Virus record (IMG/VR): IMGVR_UViG_3300025732_000274
Coordinates: 1 to 23,171 of that record
DNA length: 23,171 nucleotides
Strand: one strand, 5' to 3'
Source of the DNA: a virus
Shown here: positions 1-7,768 of the stretch, in pieces
Position numbering within the stretch: position 1 is the first letter of the stretch
Layout of the letters: every line of letters starts with the position of its first letter
Position numbers and translations under genes: made by a program
Notes under the pieces: model-generated
Told to the model about the DNA's origin: nothing
Databases searched by the model: none
Seen by the model: only the letters and a program-made list of their open reading frames with translations

Positions 1-1892
1 AGAAGGGGCAGATCCCCCGCGAGTTGATGCTCATCAACCCGGCCTACGTCACCGTCAACGTCGACAAGCGGTCGAGCCTGGTGCTCGGCTACACCTACCA
101 AGGACCGCAGGGCGGTCAGGTCGCGTTTGCGGCCGATTCCGTCTGCCACATCAAGACCTTCAATCCGAACGACCCGACGCGCGGTCTGTCGCCGATTCAG
201 TCGGTGCTGCTCTCGCTCGGGTTCGACGTGAAGGCTACGGCCTACAACAACGCGCTCCTGTCGAACGGGGCCGACCCGGGCGGCATCCTCTACAGCGACA
301 CGCCGCTCGACGTCTCCGAGGTCGAGGCCCTGCGTGCGCAATGGGAGGACCGTCACCGCGGCGCGATCCGAGCGGCCCGTCTCGCCATCCTCTCGGGCGG
401 CCTCAAGTACGAGCAGTCGAAGACGACTCCGAAGGACATGGCATTCAAGGAGTTCATGGACCTGCATCGCGAGCAGATTCTCGCGGTGCTCGGCGTGAAC
501 CCGTTCGACGTTGCGCAGACGCCCGAGTACAACCGCGCGGCCGCGCTCGCCGCTCGAGCGCAGACGTGGGAGAACACGGTCGTGCCGCGCCTGCGGCAGA
601 TCGAGGACGCCTTCTGGTCATGGCTTTTCGAGCCGTACTCGGTAAGGCAGACGCGCGACACTTGGCTCACGTTCGACTTGACGGGCATCGAGGCCCTGCA
701 GCCCAACATGACCGAGAAGTTGCAGCAGGCCAACAGCCTGTCGATGCTCGGCTACACGGCCGATCAGATCAACGAGCGGCTCGATCTGGGCATGCCCGAG
801 GCACCTGCCGACGTTCTCGATGTCGTCGCTGACGAGACTCCTGCAGGAGCAGAGCCGATTGTCTCGGACGCCACGTCTGTCGCCGAGACCGCGATGAACG
901 GCGCGCAGGTAACGTCGCTCGTCGAGATCGTGCAGTCAGTTGCCGAAGGAACTTTGCCCGCGGATTCGGCGATCGCCATGCTGCTGATCGCGTTCCCGAC
1001 CATCTCGGAAGAGGAAGCCCGAGCTTTGATTGAACCGGCTGCTGCCTCGACGCCAACTCAAGCCCCGCCGCCTCCGGCACCCGTTCCCTCCGACAGCACA
1101 CCTCCGCCCGAACCGGAGCAGCGGGGCGTCTTACACCGTCATGAAATCTGCAAGGCCATCGGCAAACAGTTGCCGCGTCAGGTACGCAATGTCCGACGCA
1201 AGGTCCAACAACTTCAACAGGATCACGCCAAGGAAATCTTGAAGAGGTTGAGGGATCTTCCCCAGTTCAAAGCCGTCGGCGACCTGCCGGAACTGACCGA
1301 GGCCGAACTCAACAAGATCTTGGGAACTCCCAAAGAATGGCGCGAAGCGGCCGAGGAGTATCTCAAAGGGGTTCTTGACCCCGTCGCGACCTACGCTCTG
1401 AACTCCGCCAAGACCCAGTTCGGCGGCTTTGAGATCGTCGACATTCGCGATCCGAAGTGGTACGCCAAGGCGGCGTCGCAGACGGCCTCCATGGTCAAGG
1501 TCGAGACCAACCGCCGCGAGGCGTTCCGCTCTGCCCTCGTCGACGTGTTCCGCACCGCGGGGGCAGGCGACATCAACGAAATCAGCCGCACGCTCGAGGC
1601 CAAGTTCTCCTCGGAAATCCCGTCAAATGCCGACACCGTCGCTCGCACCGAGTCGGCGATGCTGATTCAGAACGTCAAGGAGACAGCCGCGACGGACGAG
1701 GGGTTCACCCACAAGACCTGGACGACGGCGGGAGACCTGTCCGTTCGTGCGTCCCACGCCGCGATCGACAACGAAACCGTACCGATCTCCGACAAGTTCT
1801 CTAACGGCCTGATGTACCCGTCTCAGATGGGAGGCCCTCCGGAGGAGGTGATCAACTGCCGTTGTGACGTCGTGTACCGAGTGATCGACTAG
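1..1892 (+). CDS. Portal protein fused to MuF/SPP1 gp7-like head morphogenesis domain (5' partial)
   Basis: The frame is open from base 3 with no start or upstream stop in view, so the N-terminus lies outside the window. The TTG-ATG at 24-29 is internal, because sequence before it (KGQIPREL) already reads like a portal. Residues about 1-245, counted from base 24, resemble HK97-type portals (HIKTFNPNDPTRGLSPIQ, then GADPGGIL), the dodecameric DNA gate at the capsid vertex. Residues about 285-340 match a helical segment often found in phage portals (NGAQVTSLVEIVQSVAEG). A proline-rich linker follows (about 341-368), then a helical region. Residues about 518-622 carry the Mu gpF/SPP1 gp7 pattern: ARTESAM, R-x2-H in VRASHAAI, and the terminal EEVINCRC. 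In most phages this domain is a separate minor head protein encoded after the portal gene. Codons between about 840 and 1450 look less GC-biased than those on either side. The next gene is the protease. Portal call firm, MuF call good. Confidence 0.9.
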   Translation, partial: KGQIPRELMLINPAYVTVNVDKRSSLVLGYTYQGPQGGQVAFAADSVCHIKTFNPNDPTRGLSPIQSVLLSLGFDVKATAYNNALLSNGADPGGILYSDTPLDVSEVEALRAQWEDRHRGAIRAARLAILSGGLKYEQSKTTPKDMAFKEFMDLHREQILAVLGVNPFDVAQTPEYNRAAALAARAQTWENTVVPRLRQIEDAFWSWLFEPYSVRQTRDTWLTFDLTGIEALQPNMTEKLQQANSLSMLGYTADQINERLDLGMPEAPADVLDVVADETPAGAEPIVSDATSVAETAMNGAQVTSLVEIVQSVAEGTLPADSAIAMLLIAFPTISEEEARALIEPAAASTPTQAPPPPAPVPSDSTPPPEPEQRGVLHRHEICKAIGKQLPRQVRNVRRKVQQLQQDHAKEILKRLRDLPQFKAVGDLPELTEAELNKILGTPKEWREAAEEYLKGVLDPVATYALNSAKTQFGGFEIVDIRDPKWYAKAASQTASMVKVETNRREAFRSALVDVFRTAGAGDINEISRTLEAKFSSEIPSNADTVARTESAMLIQNVKETAATDEGFTHKTWTTAGDLSVRASHAAIDNETVPISDKFSNGLMYPSQMGGPPEEVINCRCDVVYRVID

Positions 1893-1909
1893 TTCCCGAG
1901 GGCGACATA

Positions 1910-2812
1910 ATGGTTCCCATGGACAAGCGGCAGATGAGGCTCTCGGCGTCTTTCGAGAAGAAGGCGGCAGGCGTCTACACCTTCACGGGCTCGACCGATA
2001 CCGTCGACCGCGTGGGTGACGTCGTCGAGCAGAACTGGGACCTTGACAACTACAAGAAGAACCCGGTCCTGCTTTACGCGCACGACTACAGCCAACTTCC
2101 GATCGGCCGCACCAACCCGTACATGGACGGCGGGAAATTGAAGTTCGACGTCGAGTTCGTGCCGAAGGATATTTATCCATTCGCCGGCACGGTCGAAGCG
2201 ATGGTCGAACTCGGCTTCCTCAACGCCGTCTCGGTCGGCTTCAAGCCGCTCGACATGGACGGCACGCGCATCAAGCGCAGCGAGCTGCTCGAGCTTTCGA
2301 TCGTTCCGATCCCGGCGAACGCCGAGGCGCTGATCGAGCGCAAAGGCATGGGGATGCGCCCGATCTACCGTACAGACTTGGACTACGCCGCGAAGATGAC
2401 GGCGGCTCGCATCGACGAGGCCGTGAATGCGTGGTTCAAGAAGGCCGACAGCGAGGAAGATATGGACGACGAGCCGAAGAAGAAGAGTCTTGAAGAACTC
2501 GTTCCGATGATCGACGCGGCGATCGCGCAAGCGAAGGCTGGGGAGATCGACGCAGTCGTCGAGTCCCTCACCGCGATCAACACGATGGTTGCGCTCCTCC
2601 TCCAAGAACAGGAGCAGGAGGAAGGCGTCGGCGGTCCCGAGCGTCCAACTGCCAATGACCCGGGCGCTGGCGAAGACGCTCCACCCAGATCCATCGACGA
2701 GGAGATGACGAAGTCCGTGCTCGCCGAACTCCAACTCATGCACATTGAAAAGGTCCTGTCGGATCCTGCCGCAGTGGCAAAGGTCTTGCAGGGCATCAAA
2801 ACTCCCAACTGA
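1910..2812 (+). CDS. HK97-family prohead protease (peptidase S78) with acidic C-terminal extension
   Basis: A 300-residue protein that should cleave capsid delta domains and itself during prohead maturation. Residues about 8-145 form the S78 protease: VYTFTGSTDTVDRVGDVV, catalytic His in LLYAHDYSQLPIG (H58), nucleophile Ser in NAVSVGF (S108), then ELLELSIVPIPAN with acidic residues likely to complete the triad. Residues about 155-300 are an acidic, glutamine-rich, largely helical extension (SEEDMDDEPKKK, LLLQEQEQEEG). HK97 gp4 is shorter, about 225 residues, so this tail may act as scaffold or regulate the enzyme (inference). The ATG at 1910 has a GAGGG a few bases upstream. A second ATG at 1919 is possible and would shorten the protein by three residues. 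It sits between portal and major capsid genes, the standard order. Confidence 0.93.
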   Translation: MVPMDKRQMRLSASFEKKAAGVYTFTGSTDTVDRVGDVVEQNWDLDNYKKNPVLLYAHDYSQLPIGRTNPYMDGGKLKFDVEFVPKDIYPFAGTVEAMVELGFLNAVSVGFKPLDMDGTRIKRSELLELSIVPIPANAEALIERKGMGMRPIYRTDLDYAAKMTAARIDEAVNAWFKKADSEEDMDDEPKKKSLEELVPMIDAAIAQAKAGEIDAVVESLTAINTMVALLLQEQEQEEGVGGPERPTANDPGAGEDAPPRSIDEEMTKSVLAELQLMHIEKVLSDPAAVAKVLQGIKTPN

Positions 2813-2815
2813 AAT

Positions 2816-2820
2816 AGGAG
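2816..2820 (+). promoter_or_regulatory. Ribosome binding site of the major capsid gene
   Basis: AGGAG lies six bases before the ATG at 2827, an ideal spacing. A TTG in the same frame at 2821 abuts this site directly and could not use it, so the site fixes the capsid start at 2827. It is a strong site, as suits the most abundant virion protein. Confidence 0.8.
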
Positions 2821-2826
2821 TTGACC

Positions 2827-4029
2827 ATGACCGACCATGTGAAGCAGATCGTCGAAGGCGTCCGCCCGATGATCGAAGTGGTCGACGCGAAGGCCAAGCA
2901 GCTTGAGGCCCGTGTCGACGAACTCAGCAGCCAGATGCGCAGCCGCTCGAGCCTCCCCGGTGTCGAGCCGAAGAAGTTCTCGATGTGCAAGTTGATCAAC
3001 GCGATCTGCACGAACGACTTCTCCAGCGCCGGATACGAGCTCGAAGTCACGACCGAGATGCGCAAGAAGGCGTTGTCCTTCGGCACGGCCGCGTCGGGCG
3101 GCTACCTCGTTCCGGACGAAGTGCGCAGCGACCTGCTCACGTCGTTCCCGCGCGCGAACAACGTTCTGTTCAACACGAACGTCCTTCGCATCACGTCGGC
3201 GGGTGGCGCTCCGATTCGCATCCCGCGCATCTCGGCGGGTGTGTCGGGCGGCTGGATCGGTGAAAACGGCACGGCAGGCACCTCGCCCAACGCTGCCGCG
3301 GATCAGACCTACGCCGAAATCACGCTCTCGCCGAAGCGTTCGTTCGCCGCGACCATCATGTCGAACACGCTGATCCGTCGCGACGCCGCGTCGGCCGAAG
3401 CCATCGTTCGCGCGGACCTCTCGGCCGCCGTGATGGAAACCATGGACGCGGGTTACCTCGTCGGCTCGGGCACCGCTCCGGCCCCGACGGGCATCTCGAA
3501 CGCTTCCGGCGTTTCGTCGGTGACGGGCTCCGGCTCGGATACCGCCGTGAACATGCAGAAGCTTTGGGAAGCTTTGCAGACCGTGGAAACGCAGAAGGGC
3601 TCCGTCGAAGGCTGCATCTGGGTCATGCATCCCAAGACGTGGTACTACATGCTCTCGGCTTCGTTCCAGCCTTCGGCTGGCGCTGCGACCAACACCGCGA
3701 CGTTGATCTACAACGCTCCGGCTGGCAACAGCACGGCGATCGCTGGCTTCAACCAACTCGGTCAGAAGACGCTGCTTGGCCTCCCGGTGTACCTCACGAC
3801 AAACATCGCGGTCACCGCTGGAACCCCGGACACGTCGACGATCCTACTGTACAACCCGCAGAACACGATCTACGCCGAGTTCGGACCGATGGAAATCCTC
3901 GTGACGAACGCCGGCTACACCCTCGGCCTGCAGGATCAGACGATGATCCGCGTGGTCCAGGAGGTCGACTTCGGCGTCCGTCAGGCCGCTCAGGTCGTGA
4001 AGATCACTGGCGTCTACGCCGGGCCTTGA
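2827..4029 (+). CDS. Major capsid protein, HK97 fold
   Basis: A 400-residue protein forming the icosahedral shell. Residues about 1-85 are a helical, charged region with coiled-coil character (VVDAKAKQLEARVDELSSQM). This is the expected delta domain, serving as built-in scaffold and removed by the upstream protease. The HK97 core starts near residue 86 with FGTAASGGYLVPDEVRSDLL, the usual N-arm signature. It continues with the E-loop and spine region (RIPRISAGVSGGWIGENG, then LSPKRSFAATIMSNTLIRRD), and later has GTAPAPTGI, WVMHPKTWYYML and LLGLPVYLTTNI, all common in this family. The end (VDFGVRQAAQVVKITGV) is also typical. Length suits a fused delta domain plus core, and no separate scaffold gene is present. 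The ATG at 2827 is chosen because AGGAG is six bases upstream. Confidence 0.96.
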   Translation: MTDHVKQIVEGVRPMIEVVDAKAKQLEARVDELSSQMRSRSSLPGVEPKKFSMCKLINAICTNDFSSAGYELEVTTEMRKKALSFGTAASGGYLVPDEVRSDLLTSFPRANNVLFNTNVLRITSAGGAPIRIPRISAGVSGGWIGENGTAGTSPNAAADQTYAEITLSPKRSFAATIMSNTLIRRDAASAEAIVRADLSAAVMETMDAGYLVGSGTAPAPTGISNASGVSSVTGSGSDTAVNMQKLWEALQTVETQKGSVEGCIWVMHPKTWYYMLSASFQPSAGAATNTATLIYNAPAGNSTAIAGFNQLGQKTLLGLPVYLTTNIAVTAGTPDTSTILLYNPQNTIYAEFGPMEILVTNAGYTLGLQDQTMIRVVQEVDFGVRQAAQVVKITGVYAGP

Positions 4030-4032
4030 CCT

Positions 4033-4632
4033 ATGGACCTGACCACGGCGGCACGTGTTGCGACGTTGGTTGTGCCGGGGGAGACCGCTCCCTCGGCATT
4101 CAACACCGTCATCGGTCAGGTCATCACGGCGGTGTCCGCAGCCGCCGAACGGTACCTCGGGAGGTACGCGCAAACGACCTCCCGAACCGAGTACCTCACG
4201 GTGCAGCCGGGGAAGCGCGTGTATCGCTTGCGCGCTTTCCCGGTCACCACTCTCACATCGGTGTACCTCGATGCCGACCAGGCGTTCGGGAACGACACCG
4301 CGCTGACGTCGGAGGACTACTACAACCCGACGTATGCGGCCGACGGCACGTTCACGCTGAAGTGGTATCCGACCGTCGACGACACGGCCGCACCGAACGC
4401 CATGAAGATCACCTACACGGGTGGAATGGGCACTACGACCGCCAACTTCATCAGCGGTTTCCCCGACATCGCGCACGCCATCGACCTTCAGTGCGCGCAC
4501 ATCTACCACACGCGCAACTACGCAGGCACGCTCTCGCAGAGCGGCGACAGCGGCTCGGTGTCGATCCAAACGGTCGACTGGTTGCCCGAAGTTAAGGCCA
4601 CGCTCGACCGCTATCGGGTCAGGGCGCTGTGA
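4033..4632 (+). CDS. Head-tail connector (gp6-like adaptor)
   Basis: A 199-residue protein immediately after the capsid gene, in the place of HK97 gp6/SPP1 gp15-type adaptors that dock under the portal and extend the DNA channel. The sequence has an N-terminal helical part (FNTVIGQVITAVSAAAERYLGR), a central beta region (TEYLTVQPGKRVYRLRAFPV, then SVYLDADQAFG), and a C-terminal helical part (IAHAIDLQCAHIYHTRN) ending in LPEVKATLDRYRV. That ending is the usual close of this family, reporting that DNA-binding loops precede a final helix. Three bases separate it from the capsid stop, and no good Shine-Dalgarno is seen, so translation probably depends on coupling to the capsid gene. Family assignment is by pattern and position. 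Confidence 0.78.
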   Translation: MDLTTAARVATLVVPGETAPSAFNTVIGQVITAVSAAAERYLGRYAQTTSRTEYLTVQPGKRVYRLRAFPVTTLTSVYLDADQAFGNDTALTSEDYYNPTYAADGTFTLKWYPTVDDTAAPNAMKITYTGGMGTTTANFISGFPDIAHAIDLQCAHIYHTRNYAGTLSQSGDSGSVSIQTVDWLPEVKATLDRYRVRAL

Positions 4633-5192
4633 TCAGTGTTCAGTTTCAAAACGGCGACGCGATCTCGCGCATCATTCGGAACCTCGGCGAGAAGGCGACG
4701 CCTATCGTTCGCCGCGGCTTCCTGCGGATCTCGGGCGAGTTCCTGCTGACGTTCAAGACGACGCGCCTGCGCGGCCGTCCCGGCCTCGTGCGTCGATCCG
4801 GCAACCTCACCCGCCAGTTTGACCAGCGCACCGCCGTCCGCGAGACGGGCGCGACGCTCGGCGAAGTGCGCACCACGATCGGCGTCTACGACAAGAAGAC
4901 CGTGCAGTACGCTCGCGTCCACGAGTTCGGCACGGTGGGTAAAGGCGGTCGGCTGCCCGACATCGTCCCGCGCAAGGCCAAGTTCCTGCGCTTCCCGGTC
5001 CGCGACCCGGGCACGGCGACCCGCCCGAAGGCGCGCTCGTCAAAGATCGTCGCGTGGGTCAGCACGAAGAAGGTCAGCATCGAGCCCCGCCTAGGCTTCT
5101 TCGCGACGTGGGCGAAGTTCACGAAGAGCGAGGTGCCCAAGTTCCTCGAGCGCATCGCCGTCGACCTTGTCAACGAGTCGGTCAAAAAATGA
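4629..5192 (+). CDS. HK97 gp10-like neck / tail completion protein
   Basis: A 187-residue basic protein. It starts with GTG in a GTGA overlap with the connector gene, with AGGGCG just upstream. The pattern YARVHEFGTVGKGGRL followed by IVPRKAKFLRFPV is the hallmark of HK97 gp10-like and Mu gpG-like virion morphogenesis proteins (Y-A-x-x-H-E-F-G, then P-x-K-x-K-x-L-x-F). An N-terminal amphipathic helix (AISRIIRNLGEKATPIVRRG) and a C-terminal helix (VPKFLERIAVDLVNESV) frame a beta core. This family acts at the joint between head and tail. Family call is good. The exact role, neck completion versus tail completion, is inferred from position between the connector and the tail terminator. Confidence 0.75.
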   Translation: MISVQFQNGDAISRIIRNLGEKATPIVRRGFLRISGEFLLTFKTTRLRGRPGLVRRSGNLTRQFDQRTAVRETGATLGEVRTTIGVYDKKTVQYARVHEFGTVGKGGRLPDIVPRKAKFLRFPVRDPGTATRPKARSSKIVAWVSTKKVSIEPRLGFFATWAKFTKSEVPKFLERIAVDLVNESVKK

Positions 5193-5905
5193 AGGCGACT
5201 CTAACACTCACGAACAACACGGGCACCTCGGTGCCTGCGGGCTACTCCGTCGACGTGGCCCAGCCGACGTCGTTCAACCACGCCACGCTCGTCACGGCCT
5301 TGCGGTCGAAGACGAACGGCTACGACATCCGAGTGCTCGACAGCGACGGCACGCTCGCCGGGCTGTCGTCGATCTCGAACCCGAACACCTCGACGTGCCG
5401 GCTGATCTTCAATCTGACCAAGGCTCTCGCGTCGGGCGGCGGCTCGTCCGTCTACACCGTCGAGTTCACCGACCTCAGCCGCCTGATCAACCCCGCGACG
5501 GCGACGGCGGGAGCCACGGTCACGAGCCGCGGCGTCACCCTCACGGCCTCCTGGTCGATCCCGGCGGTCACGCTCCCGGTGCCCGGCTACCCGTACAGTT
5601 TCACCCGAGCCGACGCCGTCGACGAGTTGTCGTACCCGTCGTTCCCGACGACGCGCCGCGCTCGTCGTCACACGAATCCGACGACGATCATCGAGGCCGC
5701 ATGGGTGGCGATCGCCCCGGAAGAGTTCTACGAGATCCGAGCGTTCAACCACGCCTACGGAGGAGGCTCCGGGACGTTCACAGAGGCCGCTGTGTCGTGG
5801 CTTGACGCAGGAACCTACCGAGTACAGCCGAACAGCCTACGGCTCGTCCAGGAGGCGCGGCTGGCCTATCGCGCCAACGTGACCATTCTGAAGGTGCCGC
5901 TATGA
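5189..5905 (+). CDS. Two-domain beta protein: DUF2341-like N-terminus, gpM-like C-terminus
   Basis: A 238-residue protein starting at the ATG of an ATGA overlap with the preceding gene. The same frame is open further upstream, but that part lies inside the neck gene. Residues about 1-105 resemble the DUF2341 concanavalin-like module (GYSVDVAQPTSFNHATLV, YDIRVLDSDGTLAG, VYTVEFTDLS). Residues about 145-238 begin with PTTRRARRHTNP and show a strand pattern (IIEAAWVAIAPEEFYEIRAF, then RLAYRANVTILKV). This resembles the gpM-like C-terminus of the protein at 9620-10936, which has PTTRRRRRWTLGWVALP followed by a similar run of strands. Position between the neck and terminator genes suggests a virion protein, possibly decorating the head, neck or upper tail. 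No function can be assigned with confidence, and the domain calls are by eye. Confidence 0.5.
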   Translation: MKATLTLTNNTGTSVPAGYSVDVAQPTSFNHATLVTALRSKTNGYDIRVLDSDGTLAGLSSISNPNTSTCRLIFNLTKALASGGGSSVYTVEFTDLSRLINPATATAGATVTSRGVTLTASWSIPAVTLPVPGYPYSFTRADAVDELSYPSFPTTRRARRHTNPTTIIEAAWVAIAPEEFYEIRAFNHAYGGGSGTFTEAAVSWLDAGTYRVQPNSLRLVQEARLAYRANVTILKVPL

Positions 5906-6369
5906 CGACCGCCTACCGTGAGACCGTGTTGGCCGCCTTGCAAGGCAAGCTCGACGACATCGTCACCGACGCGGGGCGGACGTGGGCGCAGACGGTCGCG
6001 CCGCGCGTCGTGCGCGTCCGGCAGAACGCCGAGGCCCTGCCGCTCGTGCCGACCTGCTACATGGGCACAAAGGACGAGGCGATCGAGCGCCGCGAGGCCA
6101 CGTCGAACTACGTCCTGTACGTCAGGTCGCTGACGGTCCTGCTCGAGTACTACGTCCAAGCATGGGACGTCGACCTCGAGTGCTCGAACATCGTGCACGA
6201 CGTCGAGTTGGCCTTGGCTGACTGGACGCTCGGCGGGGTCGTTGACGACATGGCGATCACGGCCGAGCGCACGCTGATGGGCGACCCCGGACAGCCGCTG
6301 TGCGGGGTCGAGTTTACGGTGGTCGTAAGATATCGAACGTCGAGCGCGGATCCGTCCGCCCGACGCTGA
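5902..6369 (+). CDS. Probable tail terminator protein
   Basis: A 155-residue protein starting in an ATGA overlap, with AAGGTG six bases or fewer upstream. It directly precedes the tail tube gene, where siphophages encode the gpU-like terminator that caps the tube and joins it to the neck. The makeup is an N-terminal helix (RETVLAALQGKLDDIV), a strand region (APRVVRVRQNAEALPLVP), central strands and helices (SNYVLYVRSLTVLLEYYVQ), and a terminal strand (GVEFTVVVRYRT) that fits the V-x-V-x-Y-R ending common in this group. The alpha/beta order agrees with the gpU/HK97 gp9 fold. The call rests mainly on position and size. A minor tail component is the alternative. Confidence 0.62.
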   Translation: MTTAYRETVLAALQGKLDDIVTDAGRTWAQTVAPRVVRVRQNAEALPLVPTCYMGTKDEAIERREATSNYVLYVRSLTVLLEYYVQAWDVDLECSNIVHDVELALADWTLGGVVDDMAITAERTLMGDPGQPLCGVEFTVVVRYRTSSADPSARR

Positions 6370-6378
6370 GGCACCTAC

Positions 6379-7344
6379 ATGGCACTGAACAACGTTCTCC
6401 TCGCTCGGCTTGCTCAGATCGGCGTCACCGTCGAATCGACGCGCGGAACCTACAATGCGCCGGGATACACGGACGCGACCACGAACGACTACAAGATCCT
6501 CGCTCAGAACATCGTCATGACGATCAATCAGACTCGTTATGACCGCGACGTTCAATGGGGCAGCCTCACGAAATACGCGGGTGTTGTCGGCAAGCAGCCG
6601 GTCACGCTGTCGTTCAGCGTCGAGGCTCGGCGCACGAATGCGACCGCGACGGCTGACCAGTGGTTCACGCTGCTCAAGGGATGTGGATATAAGGGGACCG
6701 GAACTTCCGTTTACGCCCTGACTTCAATCTACGCCGACATGCCGACCCTGTCCTTCGAGGTCGCGCTCGGCGGCCGCGGTATCGGTGCGAACGCCCGCGG
6801 CATGAAGATCAAAGGTGCAGTCGGAAACGTCGTGTGGTCGGGCCAAGTCGGCCAGCCGCTCATGGCGAACTTCACCTTCCAAGGCGTGCTTGAGGAGGTG
6901 GCCGACGTCGCCCTGCGCGACATCACCCACGAGACGGGCGTGCCGCCCGTGTTCCAAGGGATCAACTTCCAGTACGGCGGCGCGGCCGACGTGGCCGCCA
7001 CGACCTTCACGTTCGACACGGGCAACGTGCTCGCCGAGCGCGAGTCGATCAATGCCTCGACGGGATGCCTCCACTACGTCATCACCGATCGCCGGCCGAC
7101 CGGAACGATTGACCCCGACCTTGGCCTCGAGGCCGACAACGCCAGCGACTTCTTCGACCACATGACCACGAACGCCGAGAAGCAGCTCGACTTCGACTTG
7201 GCTGGCGTGTGCACGTTCACGGTGCCGAAGGCCCGTTTGACCGCGATCACGGATGGCAACCGCAATGGCATTTTGACCGCCAACATCACCTACGAGGCCA
7301 TCCACACCACGACCGATTCCGAAGTCAGCATCGACTTCGATTGA
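6379..7344 (+). CDS. Major tail tube protein
   Basis: A 321-residue beta-rich protein starting at an ATG with GAGG seven bases upstream. The Shine-Dalgarno overlaps the previous stop. Features of phage tube proteins are visible: ARLAQIGVTVESTRGTYNAP at the start, DRDVQWGSLTKYAGVVG with a KQPVTLSFSVEAR strand, the helix ADQWFTLLKGCG, and the strand pair IKGAVGNVVWSGQVGQPLMA followed by NFTFQG. The last pair is typical of hexameric tube subunits, in which these strands form the inner beta barrel. The second half (about 180-321) has DTGNVLAERESINASTG and ends on TANITYEAIHTT, also usual for this class. It sits between terminator and chaperone genes as expected. At 321 residues it is longer than lambda gpV. 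No separate Ig-like domain was recognised. Confidence 0.85.
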   Translation: MALNNVLLARLAQIGVTVESTRGTYNAPGYTDATTNDYKILAQNIVMTINQTRYDRDVQWGSLTKYAGVVGKQPVTLSFSVEARRTNATATADQWFTLLKGCGYKGTGTSVYALTSIYADMPTLSFEVALGGRGIGANARGMKIKGAVGNVVWSGQVGQPLMANFTFQGVLEEVADVALRDITHETGVPPVFQGINFQYGGAADVAATTFTFDTGNVLAERESINASTGCLHYVITDRRPTGTIDPDLGLEADNASDFFDHMTTNAEKQLDFDLAGVCTFTVPKARLTAITDGNRNGILTANITYEAIHTTTDSEVSIDFD

Positions 7345-7349
7345 TTGAA

Positions 7350-7355
7350 AGGAGG
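7350..7355 (+). promoter_or_regulatory. Strong ribosome binding site of the tail chaperone gene
   Basis: AGGAGG, within AAAGGAGGG, lies eight bases before the GTG at 7364. It is the fullest Shine-Dalgarno match seen in the window and compensates for the GTG start. Confidence 0.75.
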
Positions 7356-7363
7356 GCATCGCC

Positions 7364-7768
7364 GTGCCCATAGCCTTAGATCCTCGCCGCGAGACGAAAT
7401 ACGTTCTCGCGTGCGACCGGGAACTTCCGACCGAGAAGCAGACCAAGTTCTTCATCCGCCCTCTCACGATTCGGCAGCACGCCGAGTGGCAGGACTCGAT
7501 CATGAACTACGACGCCGAGACCAAAGAGGTCAAGACGAACTACTACAGCAACATCCTCACGTTGCTGCGGTTCGGCCTGATCGGGTGCTCGGAGTTCTTC
7601 GATTCCGAGGGGCGCGAGGTGCGCTTCGCCATGCGCAACGGCCAGGTCAGCGACGACTTCCTCGAGCGCCTCAGCCCCGAGCACCGCTACGAGATCGCCA
7701 CCGCCATCAAGGATTTGAGCACCCCGTCCGAGCGTGACTTGGGGGGCTCATCCTCGGCGCAGCCGTAG
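7364..7768 (+). CDS. Tail assembly chaperone, short form (lambda gpG-like)
   Basis: A 134-residue soluble protein between the tail tube and tape measure genes, where siphophages encode the chaperone that coats the tape measure during tail assembly. It starts with GTG behind a strong AGGAGG. The sequence has an N-terminal strand-rich part (KYVLACDRELPTEKQTKFFI, then RPLTIRQHAEWQDSI), a helical middle (YYSNILTLLRFGLIGCSEF), and LERLSPEHRYEIATAIKDL near the end. RPLT and the terminal helix are usual in this group. Its last codons overlap a slippery heptamer, so a fraction of ribosomes should make the longer product described separately. The 0-frame ends at the TAG at 7766-7768. Confidence 0.82.
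   Translation: MPIALDPRRETKYVLACDRELPTEKQTKFFIRPLTIRQHAEWQDSIMNYDAETKEVKTNYYSNILTLLRFGLIGCSEFFDSEGREVRFAMRNGQVSDDFLERLSPEHRYEIATAIKDLSTPSERDLGGSSSAQP

Noticed and set aside
1889-2743. A 284-codon open frame on the minus strand
   Set aside because: It is antisense to the catalytic core of the protease, with low-complexity Arg/Val composition.
2821-2826. TTG as the capsid start
   Set aside because: It touches AGGAG with no spacing. The ATG at 2827 is placed ideally.
2383-3756. A 457-codon open frame on the minus strand
   Set aside because: It overlaps the protease and the major capsid genes, both securely identified. Its Arg/His-rich product shows no recognisable feature.
3564-4595. A 343-codon second frame on the + strand
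   Set aside because: It straddles the capsid-connector junction in a wrong frame, and both of those genes are recognisable.
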